Assembly: GCF_026212465.1 (NCBI RefSeq)
Contig: NC_080050.1
Span: 31,357,070 to 31,421,069 of the forward strand
Origin: Amaranthus tricolor
Taxonomy: Eukaryota; Streptophyta; Magnoliopsida; Caryophyllales; Amaranthaceae
Reading direction: 5' to 3'
Length of the DNA: 64,000 nt
Part shown: in pieces, positions 23,241-34,900 of the stretch
Layout: each line of letters opens with the position of its first letter
Numbering within the stretch: position 1 is the first letter of the stretch
Position numbers and translations under genes: made by a program
Notes under the pieces: model-generated
Seen by the model: only the letters and a program-made list of their open reading frames with translations
Databases searched by the model: none
Told to the model about the DNA's origin: nothing

Positions 23241-26018
23241 TGGTATCAGAGCCAAGTTGTTGTTACGATAATTGAGAAGTTATTATTGGTGAAACATGTC
23301 CACAATGAAGCTTGACATAGAGAAGTTTGATAGAAGTGTGAACTTTGACTTATTACAAGTTAAAATGAGAGCCATTTTGATCCAAAATGGTGTGCAAAAG
23401 GCCGTTGATAGTGTAGACAAGATGCCGGAAGAAATGACCACGGCGAAATGAGAAGAGATTGATTCAAAGGCACTATCGGCAATCCAATTATGTCTTTCCA
23501 ATGAAGTGCTAAAAGAGGTTGTTAAAGAAACTACAACCAAGGGGATATGAGAGAAATTTGAATCACTCTACATGGCCTAGAGTGTTACCAATAGGCTACT
23601 TTTAAAAAGAGACTCTACGATCTACGCTTGGAGGAAGGTACTTACTTAGATGAGTTTTATTCCATTGTTATGGATTTGCAAAACATAGAAGTCAAGCTTG
23701 ATGATGAAGACTTGGCTATTTACCTCTTATGTTCTTTCCCTCCATCTTACAAGAATTTTAGAGAAACTCTACTCTATGGTAGAGAAAACTTAAGTAGTGA
23801 TGATGTGAAAAATGCCTTGACACAAAGGGATCTCATTGATACACAATTGTCACAAAAATCACAAGGTGACTCGGGTGATGGATTGTTTGTGAGAGGGAGG
23901 TCGCAAGAGAACGGTTCCACTAATGGAGGTGGAAACAAGGGTAAAGGGAGGTCGAAGTCACGGGGGCCTAACAAAAACAAGACTTGCAACTATTGTAAGC
24001 TTAAAGGCCACATCAAGAAGGATTGTTGGAAATGAAAAAAGAAAAATGCAAATGATGATGGGGCTAGGGACGCAACTAATAATGCCGATGCTAGTTACGT
24101 GAATGATAGTGATGATGGTGGTGTATTAGTTGCCACACATGCGTACAAAGATAATGATGAATGGATTCTTGACTCGGGGTGCAGATTCCACATGACTCCC
24201 AACAAAACTTTCTTCCAAACTTTTGAAAGTGTTGATGAGAAAAATGTAACCATAGGGAACAACACAACGTGCAAGGTGGTTGGTGTTGGAGCGTAAAAAT
24301 GAAAATGTTTGATGGGATGGTGAGAACCTTGACCGATGTAAGGTATGTTCCGGGTTTGAAAAAGTATCTCATAGCTTTGGGTACTCTTGATAAAATCGGG
24401 TGTAGAATCACTTGTGAAGGTGGAGTTATGAAAGTTGCTAGAGGATCACTTGTGGTGATGAAGGGAAAGTTGAATGGGAATTTGTATGCTCTTGAAGGTT
24501 TGAAGGTTCAACTATCCTAGACTCGGCAAATATTTCCACAAACATAATGTCAGATCATGAAACAAAGCTTTGGCACTTGAGACTTGGTCACATGGGAGAA
24601 AGAGGTATGTTTGAACTTTCTAAACAAGGTTTATTTGATGGTAAAAAGTTCGGGAACCTTGGGTTTTGCGAACAATGTGATTATGGGAAACACAAGAGGG
24701 GTAATTTCAAACCCGCCATAAGGGAATTTTAGACTATATTCGTTTCGATTTGTGGAAACCTTCAAGAAAGCCATCCCTTAATGGTTGTAATTATTTGTTG
24801 ACTTTCAGTGATGATTTATCAAGAAAAGTATGGTGTTGAATGAAGTTTTTGATTTTTTCTTAGAATGGAAGAAAATGATAGAGAAAAAGACCGGTAGGAG
24901 CATTAAGACCTTGAGAACCGATAATGGTCTTGAATTTATTGACAATAAATTTCTTCAATATTGTGCTAGTGAAGGTATTGTGAGACATAGAACTTGTGTA
25001 AGGCGTCCTCAACAAAATGGTGTTGCGGAGAGGATGAATAAAACATTGTTGGAGAGCGCTCGATTTATGCTAAACCAAGCCAAATTGGGGAAGCAATTTT
25101 GGACCGAAGCGGTGGCTACCACATGTTATTTGATCAACCGCTCACCTCATACCACCTTGAAATTCAAATCACCACAAAAAGTGTGGTACAACACTCCGGT
25201 AAATTATTCTAGTCTTAGAGTCTTTAGTTGTCCGGCTTATATTCATGTAAATGATGGAAAGCTAGAACCTAGGGCTAGAAAATGCATTTTTGTGGGATAT
25301 GAAGTGGATGTAAAGGGGTATAGGGTGTGGTGTAATGAGTCATAAAGCATAATTACTTCTAGAGAAGTTGTATTTGATGAAAATAGCATGTTAGTCTCTA
25401 GTGTAGAAAAGCCCATTGATAATATTGTAAATGATCCTATTGATGCACAAGTGGAGGTTCAACCTCCCTTTATTGATGAAGATAAAATGGATGATGATGT
25501 TCAACAAAGGTCTCCTCCTTTGTCCACAACTAGGCAAAGAAGGAAGATCGTGGCTCCAAGGAGGTACATTGAAGAATGTGATTATGTTGCATATGCTCTC
25601 AACATTGCTAGTGAAGTCGAAGGGTTAAATGACCCAGTACGTACAAGGAGGCTATGGCCTCAAATGACTCAAGCTAATGGTTGATAGCCATAAAGCAAGA
25701 AGATGGAATCTCTTGCAAAGAATAAAACTTGGGATATCGTTGAAGCACCAAAGAAAAAGAAAATTGTTGGGTGCAAGTGGATATTCAAGAGGAAGGAAGG
25801 TTCTTCTAGTGGTGTTCCTCCCATTTACAAAGCAAGGGTAGTAGCAAAGGATACTCTCAAATTGAAGGTGTCGATTTTCATGAGGTATTTTCACCGGTAG
25901 TGAAACACTCTCCTATAAGGGCACTACTTGCTTTGGTGGCAATGGAGGATTTAAAGTTGCATCAATTGGATGTGAAAACGGCGTTTCTTCACGGTGAGCT
26001 TGAAGAAGAAAGTTTTAC
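23241..26018 (+). mobile_element. Ty1/copia gag-PR-IN-RT body, 3' truncated
   Basis: Starts with a tRNA-Met primer-binding site. Gag frames begin at 23296 and include a CX2CX4HX4C zinc knuckle (CNYCKLKGHIKKDC). They are followed by a protease region with DSGCRFHMTP, a GAG-pre-integrase HLRLGHMGERGM, and an integrase core with TLRTDNGLEF and RRPQQNGVAERMN, which are D and E elements of the DDE motif. The beginning of RT follows ([24 protein letters not shown]). Homology stops at about 26018 without the rest of RT, RNase H or a 3' LTR. Several internal stops are present (for example after MPEEMTTAK). Confidence 0.88.
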
Positions 26019-26278
26019 ACCTGTTTTTAAGTTGTCGTCCACCCCTTTTTTGATTTTGGTACATAACCCAAATGTCCCATTCTCTATGAATAGGAGGGAG
26101 TATAATATAGTCAAGTAAGGTTTTCTTTTATCCATCTCAATTTATTGATTATTAATATCAGCTTTTTATAACTTTTAATTAAGCATAATTAGAGGTATTA
26201 AGAGTCAAAATGTTACCTCGACAAGTGTAAAAAAGTAAGTGGGACAAGTAAAATAAATAAGAGGGAGTATTTTTTTTA
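26018..26278. repeat. Stowaway-like ends (GGAGGGAGTA)
   Basis: Two AGGAGGGAGTAT/AGAGGGAGTATT words at about 26092 and 26260 are typical Stowaway ends but lie in the same orientation, so they may be ends of two separate damaged elements. No gene. Confidence 0.35.
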
Positions 26279-26623
26279 GATGATTGATTTCATCATGCAT
26301 TGCTTTTCTCAATTCTGCAACTGAGTTGATTGGAATCAACAAACATCCATGATTAAACGAAAATCTCTTGAAGTTATAAATAGGTGATTGTTGGCATAAA
26401 ACCATAAACCCAAGTCAATAATCAAGTTGAAAAGGAATAGAATGGGATCTCAATGAAGATCAATTCAAAAAGGGTATGATTCTAACTATCAAATAATAAG
26501 ATCAGACAAAAATGATCCAAGAAAATGAAAATTCTTACCGAGAGTTTGAGAGAAAACGGCAAGACGAACGAAGAGCCCAAATATACAACGCTTCCATCAT
26601 TTTCTGTTTGTATGGAGTCAATG
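26278..26623 (-). pseudogene. Chimeric copia-RT / ERG28 exon 1 fragment, copy 1
   Basis: On the minus strand the right part (26383-26623) matches ERG28 exon 1, including the start-codon region and the exon 1 donor, but about 60 bp of coding sequence are missing. The left part (26278-26400) encodes LRKAMHDEINHLKK, the start of a copia reverse transcriptase. The same junction occurs at 27868-28252. Confidence 0.7.
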
Positions 26624-26864
26624 TAGATATTTTGATCATACCTTGGTATAGTTTCTTGCCTTTTTATATTCCTCTTTTACTCATTTTTTTGCTTACTATC
26701 TCCTTTTAATTTGTATTTTATTTTTTATTAATTTTTGTTATGAGTAAATGTGTGTTGTAAGTTATAGGCTTCAAGGTTGTTGCAAACTTCACTCTCATTG
26801 AAAATTTTTTCTTAGAGTCAAGAGACTTTTTGACTGCACTCAATTTATGCTTATGAGTTGCCGT

Positions 26865-26935
26865 CTTTTTTCCCTTCCCAAATTTTGACCATAGTTTTTC
26901 TATAAACGAGATACACTGGGAATGATGATGATGAA
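26865..26935 (+). mobile_element. 3' end fragment of an RTE-type LINE
   Basis: CTTCCCAAATTTTGACC through TAAACGAGATACACTGGG and a terminal (ATG)n run (ATGATGATGATGAA) matches the tail of the LINE remnant at 41228-41890 read on the other strand (AGCGGGATATACTGGGTA, then ATGATGATG). Only the last 70 bp are recognisable. Confidence 0.55.
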
Positions 26936-27179
26936 TAATTTAATATCTTCACAATCTACTTGCTTTGCTCCATTGATTATTTGCAATCCATGATTTACTA
27001 CTATTGGAGTATTGCAATTTTGCAATCTACCATTCTTGTTTCTGCTAGGAAACCAAGGATATATTTCTTTTGAAAAATGAATATATTTTTTTTATCTTAA
27101 TCCTTCAATCTTTATAAATTATATTAATCTTGTAGGATCTTTCATTTTAAATTCTTGAAATATTTTTTTTTTTGTATCC

Positions 27180-27990
27180 AAATTTCTTCATAGCATACAT
27201 GAAGTTTTCAAACTATGCTCTTGGTGATTGTTCTAATCCATATAAAACTTTCTTTGATTGCATCCTCTCTTGTAGAGAGATCAAAACCCTGGAGGAACGC
27301 CCATATAAACTTCCTCTTGCAGTTCACCATGAAGAAATCCATTTTTGACATCAAATTGATATAATGATCAATTTTTATTAGCTGTTAATGAGAATAAAAC
27401 CTTGACCGAATCAACTTTTGTAACAGGAGAGTAAGTCTCGAAATTATGTTGAATATATTCTTGTGGATATAATCGAGCTTTATATCTTCAATTGTATCAT
27501 GAGCTTTGTATTGATTGCGAAGACCCATCTACACCCAACAACCTTTTCCATGGTGATAAAGTGCATTTGATCCCTGTTAAGGAATCTAACTTAACCAAAA
27601 ACTTAAACTTATGGTTGAGACACATAAATATTTTATATACTTTAACACGCCTCCTCATACGAGAACCCTTTGAGCTAGAAGCCTAGAATTATTGATGCAA
27701 CACAGACTTTCCTCTTACCTCTTGCGAAATATTCCACTTGAATTTAAAGTGTAATTGAGATTCAAACCCGTGACTCTCATCACGATGATTTCTGATATAT
27801 GTTAATTAGGAATCAACTTTAAACGCCACATGAAATACTCATAACAATCTTTTTTTTTTTTTTGTAGAGGATTGATATCATCATGCATTGCTTTTCTCCA
27901 TTCTGCAAATGATGAGTTGATTGGAATCAAAAAAACATCCATGATTAAACCAAAATCTCTTGAAGTTATAATTAGGTAATTATTGGCATA
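27180..27990 (-). mobile_element. Copia reverse-transcriptase relic with nested TRIM
   Basis: Minus-strand frames give, in order, EWRKAMHDDINPLQ (27868-27990), then after a TRIM a segment like TMEKVVGCRWVF, ARLYPQEYIQHNFETYSPV, and FLHGELQEEVYMG down to about 27180. This is the N-terminal half of a copia RT with many stops. Orientation and sequence differ from the plus-strand copia at 20.9-26.0 kb, so it is an independent and older insertion. Confidence 0.7.
27588..27810 (-). mobile_element. TRIM retrotransposon, copy 3 (nested, 3' eroded)
   Basis: GTTAAGGAATCTAACTTAAC, AAATATTTTATATACTTTAA and GAGAACCCTTTGAGCTAGAA correspond to the LTR and interior of the copies at 4.8 and 9.8 kb. The second LTR is reduced to GTTAATTAGGAATCAACTT. 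It interrupts the copia relic, so it inserted later. Confidence 0.6.
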
Positions 27991-28252
27991 ACCCATAAAC
28001 CCAACTCAATAATTAAGTTGAAAAGCAAGAAATGGGATCTCAATGAAGATCTATTCAAAAACGGTATGATTCTAAGTATCAAATAATAAGATAATCAAGT
28101 TATAATTAGGTAATTGTTGGCATAATCCACAAAAATTATCAAAGAAAATGAAAATGCTTACTATGAGTTTGAGAGAAAACGGCAAGACGAAGAGCCCAAA
28201 TCAAAAAAGGCGAGCCGAACAGAAGCTAATCTTAAGCAACCCAGTAGCTTGT
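27985..28252 (-). pseudogene. ERG28 exon 1 fragment, copy 2
   Basis: Minus-strand sequence resembling the ERG28 exon 1 region, with the splice donor and about 100 bp of coding sequence recognisable (for example TTTGAGAGAAAACGGCAAGA and AACAGAAGCTAATCTTAAG). It lacks the start codon region and carries an inserted short repeat of neighbouring sequence. It sits directly next to the copia RT relic, as does copy 1. Confidence 0.7.
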
Positions 28253-28690
28253 TCAAAGTCGATGCAATCGAGGCGCTGTTTAGTCTTTTAATTAGTTTAG
28301 AAATAGGCCCTTTATTAAAAAAAATTTAAATGAGAGTATTTCATTAGCAAATATTATTTGTAAAACTACATTTTAAAGCAAAATAATGTAGTTGTAGCTT
28401 GTTCGTATGCAAATTACCAAAAGATCCAAAATTGGTTGTAATTGTCTCACTACATCACTTTAATACATAGTCAAATTATACAAGTTATAATATTATATTC
28501 ATATCTGTATATCAAGTGTATTTATCTACTAATTGTCATCACATTTCTCATTCAAACACTCAACATAAAACAATATATATCATGTTATATATATATATAT
28601 ATATGTACAATTTTCCATCAACTACAAAGTCATATACATAGTCAAATTATACAAATTACAATCTAAGAATCAGTAGTTGGTGTTTCCCCC
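28253..28690. other. AT-rich spacer with a short direct repeat
   Basis: A word of about 30 bp (ATACATAGTCAAATTATACA...) occurs at about 28463 and again at 28633, with a short (TA)n run between them. No gene recognised. Confidence 0.4.
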
Positions 28691-28693
28691 TCA

Positions 28694-29560
28694 TCAATAA
28701 AATATATACTTGAATAAATTATAGTCACTGTCTAACCGCTCATGAAGCCTAAAGTTATAGGGTTGAACAAAGGACACATATGAAGACTTGACTTGAGTGG
28801 GTTCAAAAGCCGTCGGGCATAGAGTAATTGTATATGGCGATTGGTGCTCAATTAATGTCCCCGGAGCATCTGCTTGTGTGGAGGAAAATAAAGCATTGTC
28901 ATATGGTAATGGTTGAAGTACATGCTTATAACCAAGGCCCACTATATAATTGTCGCATATCTTGAGCACTTCATTCGACTGTACATGACATATATGTTGC
29001 TATGAGTGGAGTTAGTTACGAATGAGCATCATTTGTTACGTCTACAAAAGCAATTTTAAATATAAATTAGGTTAGCATTAAATATTAATGATATTGAAAA
29101 AATGGACTCTCATCATAACATGTAATGGCATGCCTACGAAATGTAGTTCAGAAGGAGTGACCGCTCTGGTTGATAACCTCGAAAGATGAACCGTCTACTT
29201 ATACCACAATACCAAAGGAGATAGTCATCGTAAGTATAGCAACATCATGTAATGTAATGGTCGTTTTACCTATCGATAAATAAAATGTATGCGTCTCTGG
29301 TCTCTATTGCTCAACTAGGGCAGTAATCATACCTCGATCTAACGGTGTTTGACTCACTCAATGAATACCATATAGAATCGTTTCCCGCACATACCTCGAA
29401 ATTGTATCATCTAATGACCATCTTATGACCACCACACTATAATGTCAAGTCTAAAGCAATGTGTCGGTGTTAAGTTGGCTGGTCCATAAACACCGAGAAC
29501 AATGGATATGTTATGATACTAACACTAAAGAATCTATTGGATCAGAATTCTCCATCTTAT
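28694..29560 (-). pseudogene. Plant Mobile Domain (PMD/MAIL1-like) pseudogene
   Basis: Minus-strand translation around 29215-29330 gives ITALVEQ, a stop where the family has Trp, then RPETHTFYLSIGKTTITLHD and VAILT. This is the classic N-terminal block of the plant mobile domain found in MAIL1-like proteins and in transposon-borne genes. Further stops and shifts follow. A 91-codon frame at 28694-28969 may be the remnant of the C-terminal part. It ends about 300 bp before PSRP6. Probably transposon-derived and inactive. Confidence 0.55.
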
Positions 29561-29851
29561 TTGTTTAATTTATTTAACCGCTAATCTCCTAAGAAACTGT
29601 CTGATAGCTCACCATGCCCAATTCACTTAACATTTTACAATTTCAAAAAAAAAACTTGCGCATATACAATTTACATACATATACAATTTGCCAAACTCGA
29701 ACTACTCGGCCCATTCCAATATAGAAAGGATCCGGATAAGGCAATTCTCCCATAACGAGAATCACACAGGATACAATAGGAATCGGATAGATAGAAGAAA
29801 CAGCTCCTAAAAAACTCACAAAAATCTGCGGAAAAAAGATAAGCATCGAGA

Positions 29852-30172
29852 ATGTCTGTGTCCGCCATATTTGGGACGAGAATTGCTTTGGCTCCACCAG
29901 TCGGAATCAATGGAGGTGGTGGAAAATCGGTGAAATTGCAACCATCAAGCGGCGGTGTAGTGATAGAATGTTCATCAAGGCCACAGAAGAAAGCAACAGC
30001 TCACCATATGAAGTCAAGACCGAAGAAGACGCAGCCATGGGATATACGACGTCGTCCTACTGTGTATCCTCCACTTCCTCCCCTTCCTCCGGATTGGACT
30101 TTCGTATCTGCCGGCTCTGATGAAGCTGATTCTTCTTCGACTGCTGATTCTAGTGCTCCTTCTACTGAGTAA
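29852..30172 (+). CDS. PSRP6: Plastid ribosomal protein PSRP6 (50S, chloroplastic)
   Basis: Nuclear-encoded plastid-specific protein of the chloroplast 50S ribosomal subunit. One exon, 106 residues. The first ~38 residues ([16 protein letters not shown]...) are a Ser/Ala/Gly-rich transit peptide. The mature part begins near [14 protein letters not shown] and continues with the basic core [20 protein letters not shown], diagnostic for this family, followed by an acidic Ser-rich tail. Length agrees with known PSRP6 precursors. It is the only plus-strand gene among those recognised and converges with the ITPK gene. Its own 5' flank is limited to about 300 bp because a PMD pseudogene lies upstream. 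Confidence 0.93.
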   Translation: MSVSAIFGTRIALAPPVGINGGGGKSVKLQPSSGGVVIECSSRPQKKATAHHMKSRPKKTQPWDIRRRPTVYPPLPPLPPDWTFVSAGSDEADSSSTADSSAPSTE

Positions 30173-31928
30173 TTTTTGTGTTTATTGTTGATTTTTGAGT
30201 GTGCGTATTAATTGTTTGATGAAATGTTTTGTGTAATGTTTGTTTTTGTTTTGCTAAATGGATGTCTTTGTATTTTCAGAGATTTCATCACTACTTTTTC
30301 TAGAATGTTGGTGATTGCTGTATTGTGTTTTGTTATGTATTTTGGTGTTTGTTGCAGTTTGTATAAGTTTTAATGGTGTGATATTGATGCTCTTTTCATT
30401 AGTAGATTATTTCTTCATTATATTTTGCTAGTAATATACTCCACAAATTGAGTAATTTATCAACATTTCGTCATTTTCGAATTGGTAATTAGCATTGATA
30501 GGAATTAATAGCATTAGATTAGATTAATTGAATAGAATTAATAGAAACTCTAAATTCAGCTTCATCCCTTGTCTGTTGCCCTCCTTTGCCACTATCATGG
30601 ATTCATGGTTAACGCATTGCGACATTGTGATTTTGTTGTAGTATTGTTCCTAATAAATTTTATTTTCTTTTAGTTGTACTAATTATAGTTAAAAATGAAG
30701 ATAAAATGCAATTGGAGGGAAGGAATGACTAGATGAAAAGAATGGAGAGAAAATTTTTTGATGAAATTAAATAAAGGGAGTGACACAATTGTATAAAAAG
30801 AAAGTCTGTAAAACAAGTGCTATAAATTGAAATTGAAATAAGTACAATTTTATAGGGATGAAGTAACAATAGACATATCATTAGAGGAGTAGAAAATGTG
30901 TAAATGATCATTAAAGTTGATTTTCTTAGTTTTAGATTAGTATACTTGACTGACAGCTGAATGTAGTATAATCTTAATCTATGGTAGATATACATTATTT
31001 TTTTTGATCTTTGATTATAATGATTAACTCTATTCTTATTTTAGTTTGTCACACTTATTTTGTATCATTTGCATCATTTTTTATGTTTGGATAGTAGTCC
31101 ACCGCTTTCTTTAATCTTATCTAAATATTTTAATTTTTACTGTCTTTTAATTTCATTCATACAAATTACTCTTTCTCTTCTCCACTTTTTCTTTACAAAA
31201 ACCACATTTTTCTTTACTACTAATTCAAAAGGATGGAATAATAAATTAAAAAAAAATATTAATTCATGTGTATTTATGATTTATATGAAATTATATTATA
31301 TATAATATTGGACAACAAAGATCAATCGAAAACAAACTCTTTAACAAATAGGTAGGACACGTCCGACTTTTCAAACAATATTGAAGTAATGAAATGAAAT
31401 GGATGTTTCATGTAGGTTGTACACAATCTCTTGTTCTTGGAATCAAAGTGTTAATACGCTTAATTTGGTAATTTCAAGGACAAAAAGAAGGAAATTTGCA
31501 CCTAATTTTATTCCAGCACAGGTGGTGAAGCAAAAGTTTATACAAGTTTATCTCCTGTACATGTCAAAGAACTCAGAAAACTAGCTAGTTTAGTAAAAAG
31601 AACAATTAGTAACTAATACAACTGACCATATATAGACTTGGGTTCAACTAGCAGTCATTGCAGTCTAACTACAAGCAGCTGCAGTCAGCAGCAACATCAG
31701 TCAGTGGTTAACCACCTTCAACATCGAAGGGTCGCATTCGCATATTAGTCGATCAGCTATATATGTTCCCCCCAAGCATGCAAGCACTTGTAGCGAATGC
31801 TTGCAATGCAAACCGCAATGTGCTAATCTTCAGATTTCTCGTTTCGCAGGAGGCCTTTTGAAACGTGCTTATGGTACTCGATAAGCTTCTATAGTTGTAC
31901 GAGTTTCAACAGCTTTACTGTCTAGTTG
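30173..31928. other. Convergent intergenic region (PSRP6 / ITPK)
   Basis: T-rich DNA after PSRP6 consistent with a 3' UTR, and on the right the likely 3' UTR of the minus-strand ITPK gene. No gene or classifiable repeat was seen between. Confidence 0.45.
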
Positions 31929-34900
31929 TTAAATGATTCTTGTACCTTTTCCTCTGTAAAGGCTCAGTAGGAAGTCGGTAAATATATGCTCATATTCTGG
32001 CATCTTGCCATAACCTGCACAAACCATATATAGAAAAGGATTTAGTTTCTTTGCATTGTCCTCATTCACTTATTTCTTCTAGTCTCTTCCGATCCCTGCT
32101 TCTCATCTTAATTCAGATATTACTCGTAGCCTCGTAGGGCATATTAAATTATTAGCTCCGGATAGATGCAGAAGCAAAAATACTTCTTTTATCGTTTGTA
32201 AGTAGGGAACTATGTTACTCGGACTCCATTTTGCTTCACGCACCCGTATCTGATCCTTGATGCTCGGATATTGGTATGACACTTAGACACTTCATTTTAG
32301 GCATAAAATTAAATATTTAGACGTATCCGACAATTGGACACGTACCAGTATTTGGCATCAGTATTTGAGTCCAAGTAAAATAGGTAGAGAATGTACTTTC
32401 GCAATTGAGAGTGTAAAGATGAGTCAACTCACCAGGAAAGTAGTTTATATCGATAACGTAGAAGTTATCCTGTGTCCCATATTCGCGTATCATGTCTAAA
32501 TTGAAAAGCTGGAGACCCTGAAAAACATGTAATATCATGCTACATTAAGTCCTTACAGAACCTTAAGGCAAACAATCAAAATGAATATTTTTTCATAAAT
32601 CAAACGAGAAATAATTACCAGTCGACGTCTGAGTTCTCTAGCAAGTTTTTCCAGCAAGGGTTGGGGAGGTAGCTCTGCACGAATAGAAAACAAACCATTA
32701 CAAAAACTTGGGCAAAGGGGAATAGTGAGTAAGCAGTTAAGTTGGGACTAGGGAGTTTACCAGCAACATTCGGATCCAAATCTGCATCGTCTGCAGATGC
32801 TACAGCACAAGATACCCGTGGAAAGCGGTATACACCACTGGTTCTAGACAGTTGACGTTTAGTAACATTGGGTAGTGAGAATCGCCTCACTACTCTGATA
32901 GCTTCTCCTACGATGAAAACCTTGAAAAGTACGCCACCTGAATGCATCAAGCACATTCAACCCGTCGTATTGGAACTCAGATATTGATCATGAACAGAAT
33001 TAGAAAAATGAAGAGTTGTGAAGACCATTCAATAAGAATTACCATGATTTACAAACTCTTGTAATACGAGAGGGGGCTCCAGTTTTTGAAGAGAATACTG
33101 GTCATAAGCAAGTGATAACTCGTGTGATTTTGCACTCCCGTCAGCAATTAGGGGCTTCGCTACTGAAAAATGCATGTCCAATAATTTTATTCATTAGCAA
33201 GTGATAATTTTTATTCACTAACAAGTTATATTGCTTTTTACGTAAAATCGTAGATATTGTTTGCAATCAAGACTCGATCAAAAACAACCTCTTTATCATA
33301 ACGAGGGTAAGTTTGCATATACCTGATCCTCCCAAACTTAGACATGAGCTACTTAGTGGGAACTAAGGTAAAGAAATAGGAGTAGAATGGAATTAGTTAG
33401 TGAGGGAAGAAGAAATGAATAGTCCATAATGTTGGTCACGCTTCCAATTCATTTATCATTCACAGTACAAGGAATGGATTTGATATATTGTCGTCTTTTT
33501 GTCGAGAGAGAGATAAAATTATAAATATTATCGAGTAGCAAATCGATCAAGATTGACTAACATACCAAGTGGAAGGTTCAACATTGCCTTGGCAACTTTT
33601 AATGGAATGGAAGACGAGTCCTTTTTGATGACCAACTGTTGGGGAACATTAACATTTCCTGCATAATTATCATCAAAACTTCAATTGCAGCTGGCATGTT
33701 AATAGTGGGATTACCAGAGTATCAGCAAAAAGAAAAATGAGCAGACCAAGAGTAAACGATTTATTCATGTAACTTACCGTAAGTGCCAGAGAGGTTCAAG
33801 TCAGCAACCACCTGCAGCATTGATTGCCGATTGTGTAGATGTTGTATTGCATCTGGTGGATCTAGCACGGTAACTTCAGGATGTGTTTGTCGGTAATCCT
33901 GCAAATATTTTATACATATAAGGTAAGAAGAGAACTCGAGCAAAAGGGTAGAGAACCAATAGTGGCGTATGATAACAGAACCATCTCGAAACTGAAATAT
34001 CAAACGCACACAAACTTTATGGAGAGAAATTTGAACGCAAAAATTATAAGTTGAACAGCATGATTATCAATACCAAAAAGAACCATCATAAACAGAAAAA
34101 ACAACGGCAAAAACAACATCAAATCGAAGTAAGATTAGTGTACAAATCATACTTCTTGATACACAATGTTTTAAGTCAAAAATGTTGCTCTGTAATCTGT
34201 ATATTACATCGCATGAGTTAACAGTTTCGAAAGACAAATGATGCATTTGTCATAAGGCAAGAGGACACGTCTTATTGATCGAGGAACCACAGAAACATCA
34301 AATTTTTCCCCAAAATATAGAATCGACCACCTAAATGAAACATTTGAAGTGATGATAGGATCAGACAACATCACTAACCTCAAGAACCCGCTGCCAGTCC
34401 TTTCCAGTTAACTGCATTAAAATTACATTACAATGCGTCAACGGAAATCACAACAGCTATAAATGTCGTCAATAAAATTCATGTGCACAAGAAACAAAGA
34501 ACAAATCATGAGAGAAATTCGTTTACCTTGTGCAATACAATGTCGAATGGACCTTGTTCTGATAAAGGCATGTCAATATCAATAGCAACAAATATTATAC
34601 CCTTCAGCCTGTAAACATAATCATACATTAGCTTCACCGTTTTAGGCGTGGCATGGGAAACAGCGATCACATGCCACAATTCGAACAAGAAACAAACTAG
34701 AAGAATATAATAAACATTAATGGTAGTTTAGGTGTATAATTGGCATTAATTCAGCTGAAAACTGGGAAATTGCTTGATGATTGAAATTAAAATATGGGAA
34801 ACTTTGACAAGGTCAGAAGCTAACTCATGCAACATGTGATCCAAGTGGGGAAATATTAAATCTATGTAAGAACAGATTAATGTAAACACAGCCCCTCCAT

